DNA from: an uncultured Clostridia bacterium
GTDB lineage: Bacteria; Bacillota; Clostridia; Oscillospirales; Acutalibacteraceae
Reading direction: 5' to 3'
NCBI GenBank assembly: GCA_947581635.1
Contig: CANPVE010000010.1
Location: 32,072 to 96,071 of the forward strand
Length of the DNA stretch: 64,000 nt
Below the pieces are notes generated by a model that was given only the letters and a program-made list of their open reading frames with translations, searched no databases and was not told the DNA's origin. The translations under genes were made by a program, and so were the position numbers. Positions 9,683 to 17,320 of this stretch are shown piece by piece. Position 1 is the stretch's first letter; each line of letters begins with the position of its first letter.

Positions 9683-10022
9683 TTTTCCACCTGTTGTTGA
9701 AAATTATGTGGAAAACTGTGCGGAATTCTTATTCTTCCCTAAATTTCTACATTATTCTCATTAATTCCGGTGTTTTGTTTCAGTTTAACGACTGCTCAAA
9801 ATTAAAAAATTACATTTTGTAAATTCGTAATTCTTGGCATTTTTACGGGCGTGGACAAGTGTTGAATATTACAGATTATATTTAACCTGTTGAAAACTCT
9901 GTTGAAACTGGGGAAACCCTTGAAATTTACTCCGTTTTTTACCAAATTTTGAATAATACAAGTTGTAATTCCACAGTTATCAACACTTTTAACAGAGTTT
10001 TCAACCAAATACTCGTGGAAAG
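9683..10022. other. Cluster of DnaA-box-like nonamers in an AT-rich gap
   Basis: The 700-nt gap 9499-10199 contains no gene. It holds at least seven relatives of TTATCCACA on both strands. They include TTTTCCACC (9683), TGTTGAAAA (9695 and 9888), TGTGGAAAA (9707), TTATCAACA (9977) and TTTTCAACC (9998). A core of GTTGAAAACTCTGTT recurs in inverted orientation at about 9889-9904 and 9990-10005. Strand bias argues against this being the main origin. Confidence 0.45.
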
Positions 10023-10199
10023 CTCAGCCAAAATATTTATTGACACTGTATTACAAATCGTAATTTTTTTGACACGGAGTATATATTGTGGCAGGCTGAG
10101 AAATAATATACAACGATACGAAGAAATACAGTAAATACAGGAGATACAAGAAAATACAAAACACGACCATAGCCGTGACGAAAGGGAGAAGAGCCTATT

Positions 10200-10580
10200 A
10201 TGATAAAGGGAGTAAGCAGATACGCTGTTGAAATAGACAAGACCGACAGTCCGTTTTTCGAGAAAGTGATATGCTTTGTACGTCCACAGTACGCAGAGGG
10301 CAATTCGGTAGATCTGCACCGCGAGGCGGTGAGATTGGTCAACAATATCAGCTCGGGAGTAGAGGAAGCCCAAACGGGCACCCGTCATGTGCTCAGGGTA
10401 CAGCCGCAGCAGTCCGAAAATTATCGCGTGAATTATCCGAATCCAACCGTCCAGCAGAGCAGAGTCAGTGGAACAAGAGCGGGAGGATCAAAACAACCGG
10501 TCCTGCCAAAATGGATACCGATGGTGTTGTCGGCAGGCGGCGGAGCGGCGGCGGCAATTTTGATTACCGCTTTGATATAA
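10200..10580 (+). CDS. Small protein with a C-terminal membrane anchor, function unknown
   Basis: I do not recognise a named family. The 126-residue protein has a folded-looking N-terminal half beginning MIKGVSRYAVEIDKTDSPFF, with an FVRPQYAEG stretch, then a polar Gln/Pro/Ser linker. It ends in one hydrophobic segment (about 107-126, IPMVLSAGGGAAAAILITAL), so it is probably tail-anchored with the N-terminus inside the cell. The ATG follows AAAGGGAGAAG. It lies directly downstream of the DnaA-box-like cluster. Confidence 0.6.
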   Translation: MIKGVSRYAVEIDKTDSPFFEKVICFVRPQYAEGNSVDLHREAVRLVNNISSGVEEAQTGTRHVLRVQPQQSENYRVNYPNPTVQQSRVSGTRAGGSKQPVLPKWIPMVLSAGGGAAAAILITALI

Positions 10581-10610
10581 CTTTTATTCCGATTTGGACA
10601 GCGGGACGGC

Positions 10611-11000
10611 TCAGCAGTTGTTACTCATTGCTCTCGGCCGCCAATTTATCGCAAAAAGCTCGCGTATTCCAAGCAATAAAAGAAAAATTCCAAAAATTTT
10701 TCCCATACCCCTGCCCCCAAGTCTGTCGCCCAGCATGAACCCCGCCAAGGCGAAGGGCAGTCCCCAGCATATCATCGGAATTACGATGTCCCACGGCACT
10801 CGCCCGCGCTTCTGGTGCATGAACAGCGCCGACAGCGCGCAGGGAATAAAAAATATCAGATTTATTCCCTGTGCGCTCAATTGCGGTATTCCCGCCATCA
10901 GCGTGAGATACATCAACAGTATGCTCCCGCCGCCCAGACCCATGGCTCCCGCCGCGCCTGCCAGCAGTCCCGCCACAATCGTAACGATGTATTCATTCAT
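10611..11000 (-). CDS. TauE/SafE-family half-size membrane protein A
   Basis: About 129 residues with four predicted membrane segments. The sequence GLLAGAAGAMGLGGGSILL matches the glycine-rich repeat that opens each half of TauE/SafE anion exporters. Full-length members have two such halves in about 250 residues, and this is a single half. ATG at 11000 is chosen because GAAGGTG precedes it by about 6 nt. The homologous half B lies about 100 nt to the right on the same strand and would be transcribed first. A heterodimeric exporter is inferred, and the substrate is unknown. Confidence 0.72.
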   Translation of the reverse strand: MNEYIVTIVAGLLAGAAGAMGLGGGSILLMYLTLMAGIPQLSAQGINLIFFIPCALSALFMHQKRGRVPWDIVIPMICWGLPFALAGFMLGDRLGGRGMGKIFGIFLLLLGIRELFAINWRPRAMSNNC

Positions 11001-11103
11001 ACTTAACACCTTCCCCATGTACGTATCGTAAACTATATAATAATGCTATAATCATCTGTTATCATACCAACTTGTATCAAAAAATCCGATATTATTAATC
11101 GCG

Positions 11104-11469
11104 CTATCGCATCAGCATTCGCACACCCGCCCATATGGCGAACACGCCGAAGATTTTGTGCAGCAGAGCGGGAGATATCCTGTTCATAAGCCATACGCCG
11201 CAGAATGCGCCAGCTATTCCTGCGGGAATGTAAGGCAGCGCGTCGGATAACGTCACACGCCCGCCGTGCAGGTAAACCGCCGCGCTGAACAGGGACAGCG
11301 GAAGCATTACGGCAATCGAGCCGCTGTGCGCCTGCTTTGCGTCCGCGCCGCTGCCCTCCAGCACAGGCACGGCTATCATTCCGCCGCCTGCGCCAAGTAA
11401 GCCGTTGATAAAGCCCGTGAGCGCCCCGCCCAGAATAAGTTTTTTATCAAAAAGCCGCTTTATTTTCAT
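11104..11469 (-). CDS. TauE/SafE-family half-size membrane protein B
   Basis: About 121 residues. GFINGLLGAGGGMIAVPVL is the TauE/SafE half-repeat motif, followed by ALPYIPAGIAGAFCGVWLMN. The start MKIKRLF at 11469 has GGTGAT just upstream. It precedes half A in the same direction. The pair looks like a split version of one transporter rather than a broken gene, because each half has its own start, ribosome-binding site and complete half-repeat. Confidence 0.72.
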   Translation of the reverse strand: MKIKRLFDKKLILGGALTGFINGLLGAGGGMIAVPVLEGSGADAKQAHSGSIAVMLPLSLFSAAVYLHGGRVTLSDALPYIPAGIAGAFCGVWLMNRISPALLHKIFGVFAIWAGVRMLMR

Positions 11470-11615
11470 ACAAATCACCATACAATCAATTGACAGATAA
11501 ATTCGTAACATATTGCAGATCTAATAATAGTTTCAGCAATTTGCCGGCGAGATATGTGTGGAAACAAAAGCAAAGGGTTGAATTTTTTGCTTTATTTTTA
11601 GATAAACAAAAAATA

Positions 11616-11654
11616 AAAGCTCCCTCATCGGTACAACCCGACAAGGGAGCTTTT
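11616..11654 (-). terminator. Terminator of pnp, possibly bidirectional
   Basis: The arms AAAGCTCCCT and AGGGAGCTTTT, with inner pairing CGG/CCG, form a stem-loop. On the minus strand it is followed by TTTTATTTTTTG. A shorter T-run is present on the plus side. Confidence 0.85.
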
Positions 11655-11682
11655 GTTACATGGAATTTTGAATTACATAAAA

Positions 11683-13932
11683 TCAGTTGCGATAGCCGCT
11701 GCCGCCGCCGTTGTTGTTTCTCTTTGGACGGTAGCCGCCGTCACGATATCCTCCCTCGTGGCGTGGGCGGCGTTCGCTGACCGTGTTTTCGGGGACAAGA
11801 CCTTTGACCTTGATGAGAGCCTCACGGCGTGAGAGGTTGAGCCTGCCCTTCTCGTCAATGCCCTGAACCATAACTATCGTGCTGTCGCCGACATTCAGAA
11901 CGTCTGTTACCTGCTCGGTACGCTTTACATCGAGCTGGCTGATGTGTACAAGACCTTCCTTGCCGGGGGCGATCTCAACAAACGCGCCGAATTCCATGAC
12001 TCTGGTGACGACGCCTTTGAATATTTCTCCGGGCTGAGGATCCTTGGCTATGATTTCGACTATCTCATAGGCGCGCTTGCAATTCTCGGCGTCTACACCA
12101 CAGATGAACACCTTGCCGTCGTCGTCGATGTCAATCTTAACGTCGCAGTCAGCGCAAATCTTTTGGATAACCTTGCCGCCGCTGCCGATCACCTCGCGGA
12201 TCTTGTCAACAGGAATGGTAAGCGAGAGCATTTTCGGAGCGTACTTGCTCAGTTCCTTGCGCGGTTCGGGGATAGCTTTAAGCATAATCTCATCGAGAAT
12301 GAATATTCTCGCCTTGTGGGTCTTGACAAGGGCGTCCCAAACCATCTCTGGCGTAAGGCCGTCGATCTTCAAATCCATCTGAATGGCTGTGATACCCTCA
12401 TGAGTGCCGCCAACCTTGAAGTCCATATCGCCGAAGAAGTCCTCAAGGCCCTGGATATCAACCATTGTCATCCAACGGTCGCCCTCGGTGATAAGTCCGC
12501 ATGAGATACCCGCAACAGGGGCCTTAATCGGAACGCCTGCGTCCATCAGCGAGAGTGTGGAACCGCAGATGGAGCCTTGAGAGGTGGAGCCATTGGAGGA
12601 AAGCACTTCAGATACAACGCGTATCGCATACGGGAATTCCATCTCCGAGGGAATTACAGGGAGAAGCGCCCTCTCGGCAAGCGCCCCGTGACCAATCTCA
12701 CGTCTGCCGGGGCCTCTGCTGGGCTTGGTTTCGCCCACCGAGTAGGAGGGGAAATTGTAGTGGTGCATATAGCGCTTGGATTCCTCTTCGTCAATGCCGT
12801 CGAGGGTCTGACTGTCGCTTATGGGTCCGAGCGTGGTTATCGAGAGCACTTGCGTCTGACCTCTGGTGAAAAGACCGGAACCGTGTACGCGAGGCAGCAC
12901 GCCAACCTCGCTTGCGAGCGGGCGAATCTGGTTCATGCCGCGTCCGTCAACGCGCTTCTGCTCGTCAAGCAGCCAGCGGCGGACGACAAATTTCTGCGTC
13001 TTGTAGAGGCAGTCGTCGATTTTCGCCGCCTGATCGGGGTATATCTCGTCAAACTTCTCGTGAACTTTATCGTAAATAGGCTTCAAGCGCTCGTCGCGCA
13101 CTCTCTTGTCGTCTGTATCAAGGGCAATTTTAATATCTTCAATCGCAAATTCCTTGACGGCCTCAAGCATATCCGCATCAGGTTCGTTGGAGGGATAGGA
13201 GAACTTCTCCTTGCCGATCTCCGCCTGAATTCCCTTGATAAATTCTATGACGGCCTGATTGGCTTCGTGACCCGCCATAATGCCGTTGTACATTTCCTCA
13301 TCGGTGACGATATCCGCGCCCGCCTCAATCATAGGGATTTTCTTATCAGTTGAGGCAACGGTGACAGCCATTCTGCTCTTTTCGCGCTGCTCGACAGTGG
13401 GGTTAATCACATACTCGCCGTCAACCATGCCCACCGATACGGCGCTTATCGGGCCGTTCCACGGGATATCGGATATCGAAAGGGCAATTGACGTGCCTAT
13501 CATAGCCGTGATTTCGGGGGAGCAGTCAGGATCGACGCTCATTACCGTGGCGACTATCGAGACGTCGTTGCGCATATCCTTTGGAAAGAGGGGGCGAATG
13601 GGGCGGTCAATAACGCGTGAAGCGAGTATGGCCTTTTCGCTGGGACGTCCCTCGCGCTTCATAAAGGAGCCGGGTATCTTGCCGACAGAATAAAGCTTCT
13701 CCTCGAAGTCAACCGAGAGCGGGAAGAAGTCTATGCCGTCGCGGGGCTTTGCGGAAGCGGTGGCCGCCACATGAACGGTGGTCTCGCCATATTGCACCAT
13801 GCAGGCTCCGTTGGCAAGCTGAGTTGTCTTGCCTGTCTTTACGACAAGCGGTCTGCCGGCAAGCTCGGTTTCATACACCCTGTAGGAATCGAACACCATG
13901 TGTTCGCCCGCAAATTCGAGAATCTGAGACAT
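11683..13932 (-). CDS. pnp: Polyribonucleotide nucleotidyltransferase (PNPase)
   Basis: PNPase degrades RNA phosphorolytically from the 3-prime end and is a core mRNA-decay enzyme. The start MSQILEF at 13932 is fixed by TTGGAGG 10 nt upstream, giving 749 residues. Two RNase PH domains are visible (about 1-145 and 300-530, the second with SSNGSTSQGSICGSTLSLMD and GDMDFKVGGTHEGITA). They are followed by a KH domain (VIGSGGKVIQKICADCDVKI) and an S1 domain (GVVTRVMEFGAFVEIAPGKE). The protein ends in a GGYRDGGYRPKR-type Arg/Gly/Asn tail resembling that of Jag. rpsO lies upstream in the same direction, the usual rpsO-pnp pair. Confidence 0.97.
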   Translation of the reverse strand: MSQILEFAGEHMVFDSYRVYETELAGRPLVVKTGKTTQLANGACMVQYGETTVHVAATASAKPRDGIDFFPLSVDFEEKLYSVGKIPGSFMKREGRPSEKAILASRVIDRPIRPLFPKDMRNDVSIVATVMSVDPDCSPEITAMIGTSIALSISDIPWNGPISAVSVGMVDGEYVINPTVEQREKSRMAVTVASTDKKIPMIEAGADIVTDEEMYNGIMAGHEANQAVIEFIKGIQAEIGKEKFSYPSNEPDADMLEAVKEFAIEDIKIALDTDDKRVRDERLKPIYDKVHEKFDEIYPDQAAKIDDCLYKTQKFVVRRWLLDEQKRVDGRGMNQIRPLASEVGVLPRVHGSGLFTRGQTQVLSITTLGPISDSQTLDGIDEEESKRYMHHYNFPSYSVGETKPSRGPGRREIGHGALAERALLPVIPSEMEFPYAIRVVSEVLSSNGSTSQGSICGSTLSLMDAGVPIKAPVAGISCGLITEGDRWMTMVDIQGLEDFFGDMDFKVGGTHEGITAIQMDLKIDGLTPEMVWDALVKTHKARIFILDEIMLKAIPEPRKELSKYAPKMLSLTIPVDKIREVIGSGGKVIQKICADCDVKIDIDDDGKVFICGVDAENCKRAYEIVEIIAKDPQPGEIFKGVVTRVMEFGAFVEIAPGKEGLVHISQLDVKRTEQVTDVLNVGDSTIVMVQGIDEKGRLNLSRREALIKVKGLVPENTVSERRPRHEGGYRDGGYRPKRNNNGGGSGYRN

Positions 13933-14264
13933 ATTTTTTAAACCTCCAAAAATATTGTAAAAATAATAATGAGAAATATATCGGAATGTCTGCAAATCCC
14001 CGAAAGCCGCCGTATGATAAATTGACTTAGCAACAAAACCGACTCTCAGAATTTTTGCCGCGCGTCTTTTAATACCTCAAATTATTTCAATATTTAAGAT
14101 ATTGCGCTTCTGAGCTTCCGTTTTACTGCTATGTCTCTTTATCCCGGAAACCTCCGACCGAACCTGCGGACATTGACCTAGCGGTTATACAATTGTACAT
14201 TATCCGATTTAATTATATTATTGATTATAAATCACACATTATGAATTACAATAATTATCAGCAA

Positions 14265-14314
14265 GCAGGCGCAGAGGACTTCTTTAAAGCAATAAAAAAA
14301 TTCTCTGCGCCTGC
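14265..14314 (-). terminator. Inverted repeat behind rpsO, possible terminator or processing site
   Basis: The arms GCAGGCGCAGAG (14265-14276) and CTCTGCGCCTGC (14303-14314) are perfect complements, with a 26-nt loop that contains a T7 run on the minus strand. The long loop is unusual for a simple terminator. An RNase processing site between rpsO and pnp is an alternative. The remainder of 13933-14264 holds nothing I can identify. Confidence 0.5.
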
Positions 14315-14368
14315 CGCTGCTGCCGTCAAATCAAACTGGCGGCGATTTTACGGATTTGTTTTCTGCAA

Positions 14369-14632
14369 TTACTTGCGGATACCGAGGCGAGCGATAATGG
14401 AACGATAGCGCTCGATATCGGTTTTGATGAGGTAGTTGAGAAGACCCTTTCTCTGACCGACCATCTTGAGCAGACCGCGTCTGGAATGGTGGTCGTTCTT
14501 GTTGGCCTTCAGGTGCTCGGTGAGGTCGTTGATTCTCTTGGTGAGAATAGCGATTTGAACCTCGGGAGAACCCGTGTCGCCCTCATGGATAGCGTACTCC
14601 TTGATAATTGCTTCTTTTTCTGCCTTCAGCAT
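14369..14632 (-). CDS. rpsO: 30S ribosomal protein S15
   Basis: The start [20 protein letters not shown] at 14632 gives 87 residues, close to the family norm. The rRNA-binding signature [20 protein letters not shown] is intact. S15 binds the 16S central domain early in assembly. An in-frame ATG 23 codons upstream lies in the leader and has no family support. rpsO followed by pnp is a widely conserved arrangement. Confidence 0.97.
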   Translation of the reverse strand: MLKAEKEAIIKEYAIHEGDTGSPEVQIAILTKRINDLTEHLKANKNDHHSRRGLLKMVGQRKGLLNYLIKTDIERYRSIIARLGIRK

Positions 14633-14765
14633 AAATGAAAACACCTCTGTCAATAAATTAGCCGGAGCGCCCAGCTTCGGGTAACGGTGCATTCCCTCCA
14701 ATCGCCAAAGGCGAGCGGGACATTCGCCCGAAACCGAGTTTATAAATTAACACTCGACGTGAGCC

Positions 14766-14794
14766 ATTATACCATATATTTTCCATAAGGTCAA
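14766..14794 (-). promoter_or_regulatory. Sigma-A promoter of rpsO-pnp
   Basis: On the minus strand TTGACC (14789-14794) and TATAAT (14766-14771) are 17 nt apart. The resulting leader of about 125 nt contains a short hairpin (CGCCTTTGGCG) and could hold an S15 autoregulatory site. The stretch 14795-15090 upstream is AT-rich and shows nothing else. Confidence 0.8.
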
Positions 14795-15093
14795 GAAATA
14801 TTTTTGAAAGGGAATTCACTCTCCAGAGAAACGAATATTCTTTTCCTTTGCGTATGTTGCGTCATAAGAATCCGGTTCGCTATAAATGGTTAATTGTGGG
14901 CAATTTTGGAATACTTTATCATTAATGAAACTAATACTATTTAAAAATTCTATTTTCTACTGCACAGACTCAAAATCCGAAATATCTTGGTATAAAATTT
15001 ATCTTTTTATTCTGCATTATGTTATTTATATTTATGAAATTCAACATAAATTAACAAAGTAATGATTTTCTCCAATAAATTTTTCCATAAAAA

Positions 15094-15133
15094 ACGCCGC
15101 GGCGCATTTCTTAAACTGAAACCGCCGCGGCGT
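15094..15133 (-). terminator. Terminator of ychF
   Basis: Perfect arms ACGCCGCGGCG and CGCCGCGGCGT flank an 18-nt loop and are followed on the minus strand by TTTTTTAT. Confidence 0.85.
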
Positions 15134-15152
15134 AAAAATTAAAGTTCAAAAA

Positions 15153-16244
15153 TCAAACATTGAACAGAAAGTGTACAACGTCGCCGTCTTTCATTACGTA
15201 TTCTTTGCCTTCGGAGCGCACAAGGCCCTTTTCCCTTGCGGCTGTGAGCGAACCCAGCTCGACCAGCGTGTCGTAGTCAATGACCTCGGCTCGAATGAAG
15301 CCGCGCTCTATATCGGAATGAATCTTGCCCGCCGCCTGCGGAGCTTTAGTGCCGCGCGTTATCGTCCACGCGCGGACCTCAGGCTGTCCTGCGGTGAGGA
15401 AACTTATCAGGCCGAGCAAATGATATCCCGCGCGAATAAGCCGGTCAAGTCCCGATTCCTCCAGCCCCATGTCGCTGAGAAACATCAATTTTTCCTCCTG
15501 CTCCATGCTGCTGATTTCGGCTTCTATCTCCGCGCATATCGGCAGAACTTCGCTGTTCTCCTCGGCAGCGATTCTTTCCACCGTCTCAAGATGGTGGTTC
15601 TTCTCGCCTGCCGCAAAATCCTCCTCGCTGAGATTCGCCGCGTAAATTACCTTTTTGGCTGTGAGCAGTGCGACTGTGGCGAGCATTGCCTCCTCGTCCT
15701 CGGTCAGTTCCATGGAGCGCACGGGCTTGCCCGATTCCAGCACTTCCTTGACGCGCTCGAAAAATTCCACCTCGGCTGCGAATTTCTTGTCGCCCTTCAT
15801 TGCCTTCCTGGAGCGGTCTATTTTGCGCTCCACAAGCTCGAGGTCGGAGAATATCAGTTCGAGGTTGATTGTCTCAATGTCGCGCGCGGGGTCTATGCTG
15901 CCCTCGACATGAACTATGTCGTCGTTTTCAAAGCAGCGCACCACATGAACAATCGCATCACACTCGCGTATATTTGACAGAAATTTGTTGCCCAAGCCCT
16001 CGCCTTTGCTCGCGCCCTTAACCAGACCCGCGATGTCTACGAATTCCAACGGCGCGTGGGTAATTTTCTCGGGGTTATAAATCTCCGCAAGCTTGTCAAG
16101 CCTCTTGTCGGGAACGTCCACAACGCCCACATTCGGCTCTATCGTGCAAAAGGGATAATTGGCAGACTGCGCGCCTGCGTTTGTAATTGCGTTAAAAAGC
16201 GTGCTTTTGCCCACATTTGGCAAACCTACTATGCCGAGCTTCAT
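15153..16244 (-). CDS. ychF: Redox-responsive ATPase/GTPase YchF (OLA1-type)
   Basis: A 363-residue Obg-superfamily P-loop NTPase. It has the G1 motif [18 protein letters not shown] at the N-terminus, then [12 protein letters not shown], the G3 region [20 protein letters not shown] and a C-terminal TGS domain ending [20 protein letters not shown]. YchF proteins prefer ATP and bind ribosomes, and are linked to oxidative stress and translation. Length and motifs are complete. It is single-gene with its own terminator. Confidence 0.96.
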   Translation of the reverse strand: MKLGIVGLPNVGKSTLFNAITNAGAQSANYPFCTIEPNVGVVDVPDKRLDKLAEIYNPEKITHAPLEFVDIAGLVKGASKGEGLGNKFLSNIRECDAIVHVVRCFENDDIVHVEGSIDPARDIETINLELIFSDLELVERKIDRSRKAMKGDKKFAAEVEFFERVKEVLESGKPVRSMELTEDEEAMLATVALLTAKKVIYAANLSEEDFAAGEKNHHLETVERIAAEENSEVLPICAEIEAEISSMEQEEKLMFLSDMGLEESGLDRLIRAGYHLLGLISFLTAGQPEVRAWTITRGTKAPQAAGKIHSDIERGFIRAEVIDYDTLVELGSLTAAREKGLVRSEGKEYVMKDGDVVHFLFNV

Positions 16245-16430
16245 TTGTCTAAGGTCATCCTTTCAGCGATTCTCCGCATATGCGCAGAGCCGCAGCCGAA
16301 ATTTCTATCCGGCGTATTTTGTATGATAAATTTTGATTGCACTTGCATCACAGGGATTATACAACAAAAATTCCTGTACGTCAATCGTTCACCCAAATCA
16401 ATTTTTTATACAGTCGGTAAAGGCTCTATG

Positions 16431-16560
16431 AAAGGGATTACTTAATTTTGTGTTCTCCGGAGCAGCTTTTAATCTTGCCGCGTTTTGCCCGCTCTGCCTC
16501 TCTGCCATGGCCCTTATCCCACCAGACTCCCCATATAGCTCCGTTCGCTTGACTTCAGCG
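16431..16560 (-). repeat. Intergenic hairpin repeat, copy R1 (degenerate)
   Basis: A diverged copy of the dispersed family described for R4, in minus orientation. It keeps the 5-prime end AGTCAAGCGAACGGAGC, a shortened hairpin region and the 3-prime end GTAATCCCTTT. It begins four bases after the stop codon of the lipoprotein gene to its right and runs in that gene's direction. Confidence 0.75.
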
Positions 16561-16561
16561 C

Positions 16562-17251
16562 TCAGTCGTTAAAGACTATCGAACTGGTCGGATTTTCTTC
16601 CTCTTCTGTGTCGCTTTCGGCGCTGCTCACGTCAGAGGGTGACACTGTTGGCGCCACCGATGAGAAGTCTCCGTTCTCTACCATGGAATTTGCGTCGTTG
16701 ATATATCCCATTATCACATTAAATGATGTATTATCCAGGATTATATACCAATGGTCTTTCTCCCTCATAAGGTTCACCTGACACTCGGTGCTCTCACGAG
16801 CTGCATCGGACATGGCGGATTCACGCACTATCTCGGCAACCAAAGCGTCGCGCATCTCCTCTGCGGATATCTTGGAGCCTCCCAAAACGGTATCCACATA
16901 TCCGTTAGTAACCGTGGAGGCGGCCTTTGCGTATACATCGCGCAGATCAACAGTGGTTATATTCAACCGCGCCGCTCCGGTCGCCCCAGAGGTCTGAATA
17001 TCCATTATCTCTATTTCGAGCGTCTTTGACACAGCGTCTACAATCTGCTTTGTGCCGTTTTTGTCGCCTTTATCAAAGCTCAAACCGTCGTAATCCGACA
17101 CATAAGCAAAAGCTCCCTTATAATTGCAGTCGTTCATCTTTGAATTAAAACCTTTGATTGCCTGCTCGGGAGTATCGGCGTCATTGCACGCCGTGAGAAT
17201 CAGCATTATCGCCGTCACAATCAGGGCGGCCGTCGCCCTTAATTTCTTCAT
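16562..17251 (-). CDS. Secreted lipoprotein, function unknown
   Basis: A 229-residue protein with a lipoprotein signal peptide ending in the lipobox LTAC (cysteine near residue 22). The following ADTPEQAIKGFNSKMNDCNY resembles the opening helix of small NTF2-like or DUF4878-like extracytoplasmic domains, but I cannot assign a family firmly. The C-terminus is a Ser/Glu/Asp-rich low-complexity tail. It follows the larger lipoprotein gene by 69 nt on the same strand and may be co-transcribed with it. Confidence 0.7.
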   Translation of the reverse strand: MKKLRATAALIVTAIMLILTACNDADTPEQAIKGFNSKMNDCNYKGAFAYVSDYDGLSFDKGDKNGTKQIVDAVSKTLEIEIMDIQTSGATGAARLNITTVDLRDVYAKAASTVTNGYVDTVLGGSKISAEEMRDALVAEIVRESAMSDAARESTECQVNLMREKDHWYIILDNTSFNVIMGYINDANSMVENGDFSSVAPTVSPSDVSSAESDTEEEENPTSSIVFND

Positions 17252-17320
17252 TTATTCATTCCTTCATTTCCTTCGTTCGTTCCCTTCGGTTTTTTCATAT
17301 CTTGTCAAATCAAGCAATAA

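Noticed and set aside
9683..10022. The DnaA-box-like cluster as the active chromosomal origin.
   Set aside because: Genes to its right (pnp, rpsO, ychF, rimO, parAB, mnmEG) are mostly on the minus strand, which would be head-on to a fork from here. The parS sites and dnaA are at the other end. Skew over the whole genome would decide.
10040..10074. TTGACA hexamers upstream of the gene at 10200 as its promoter.
   Set aside because: Neither hexamer has an acceptable -10 at 16-18 nt.
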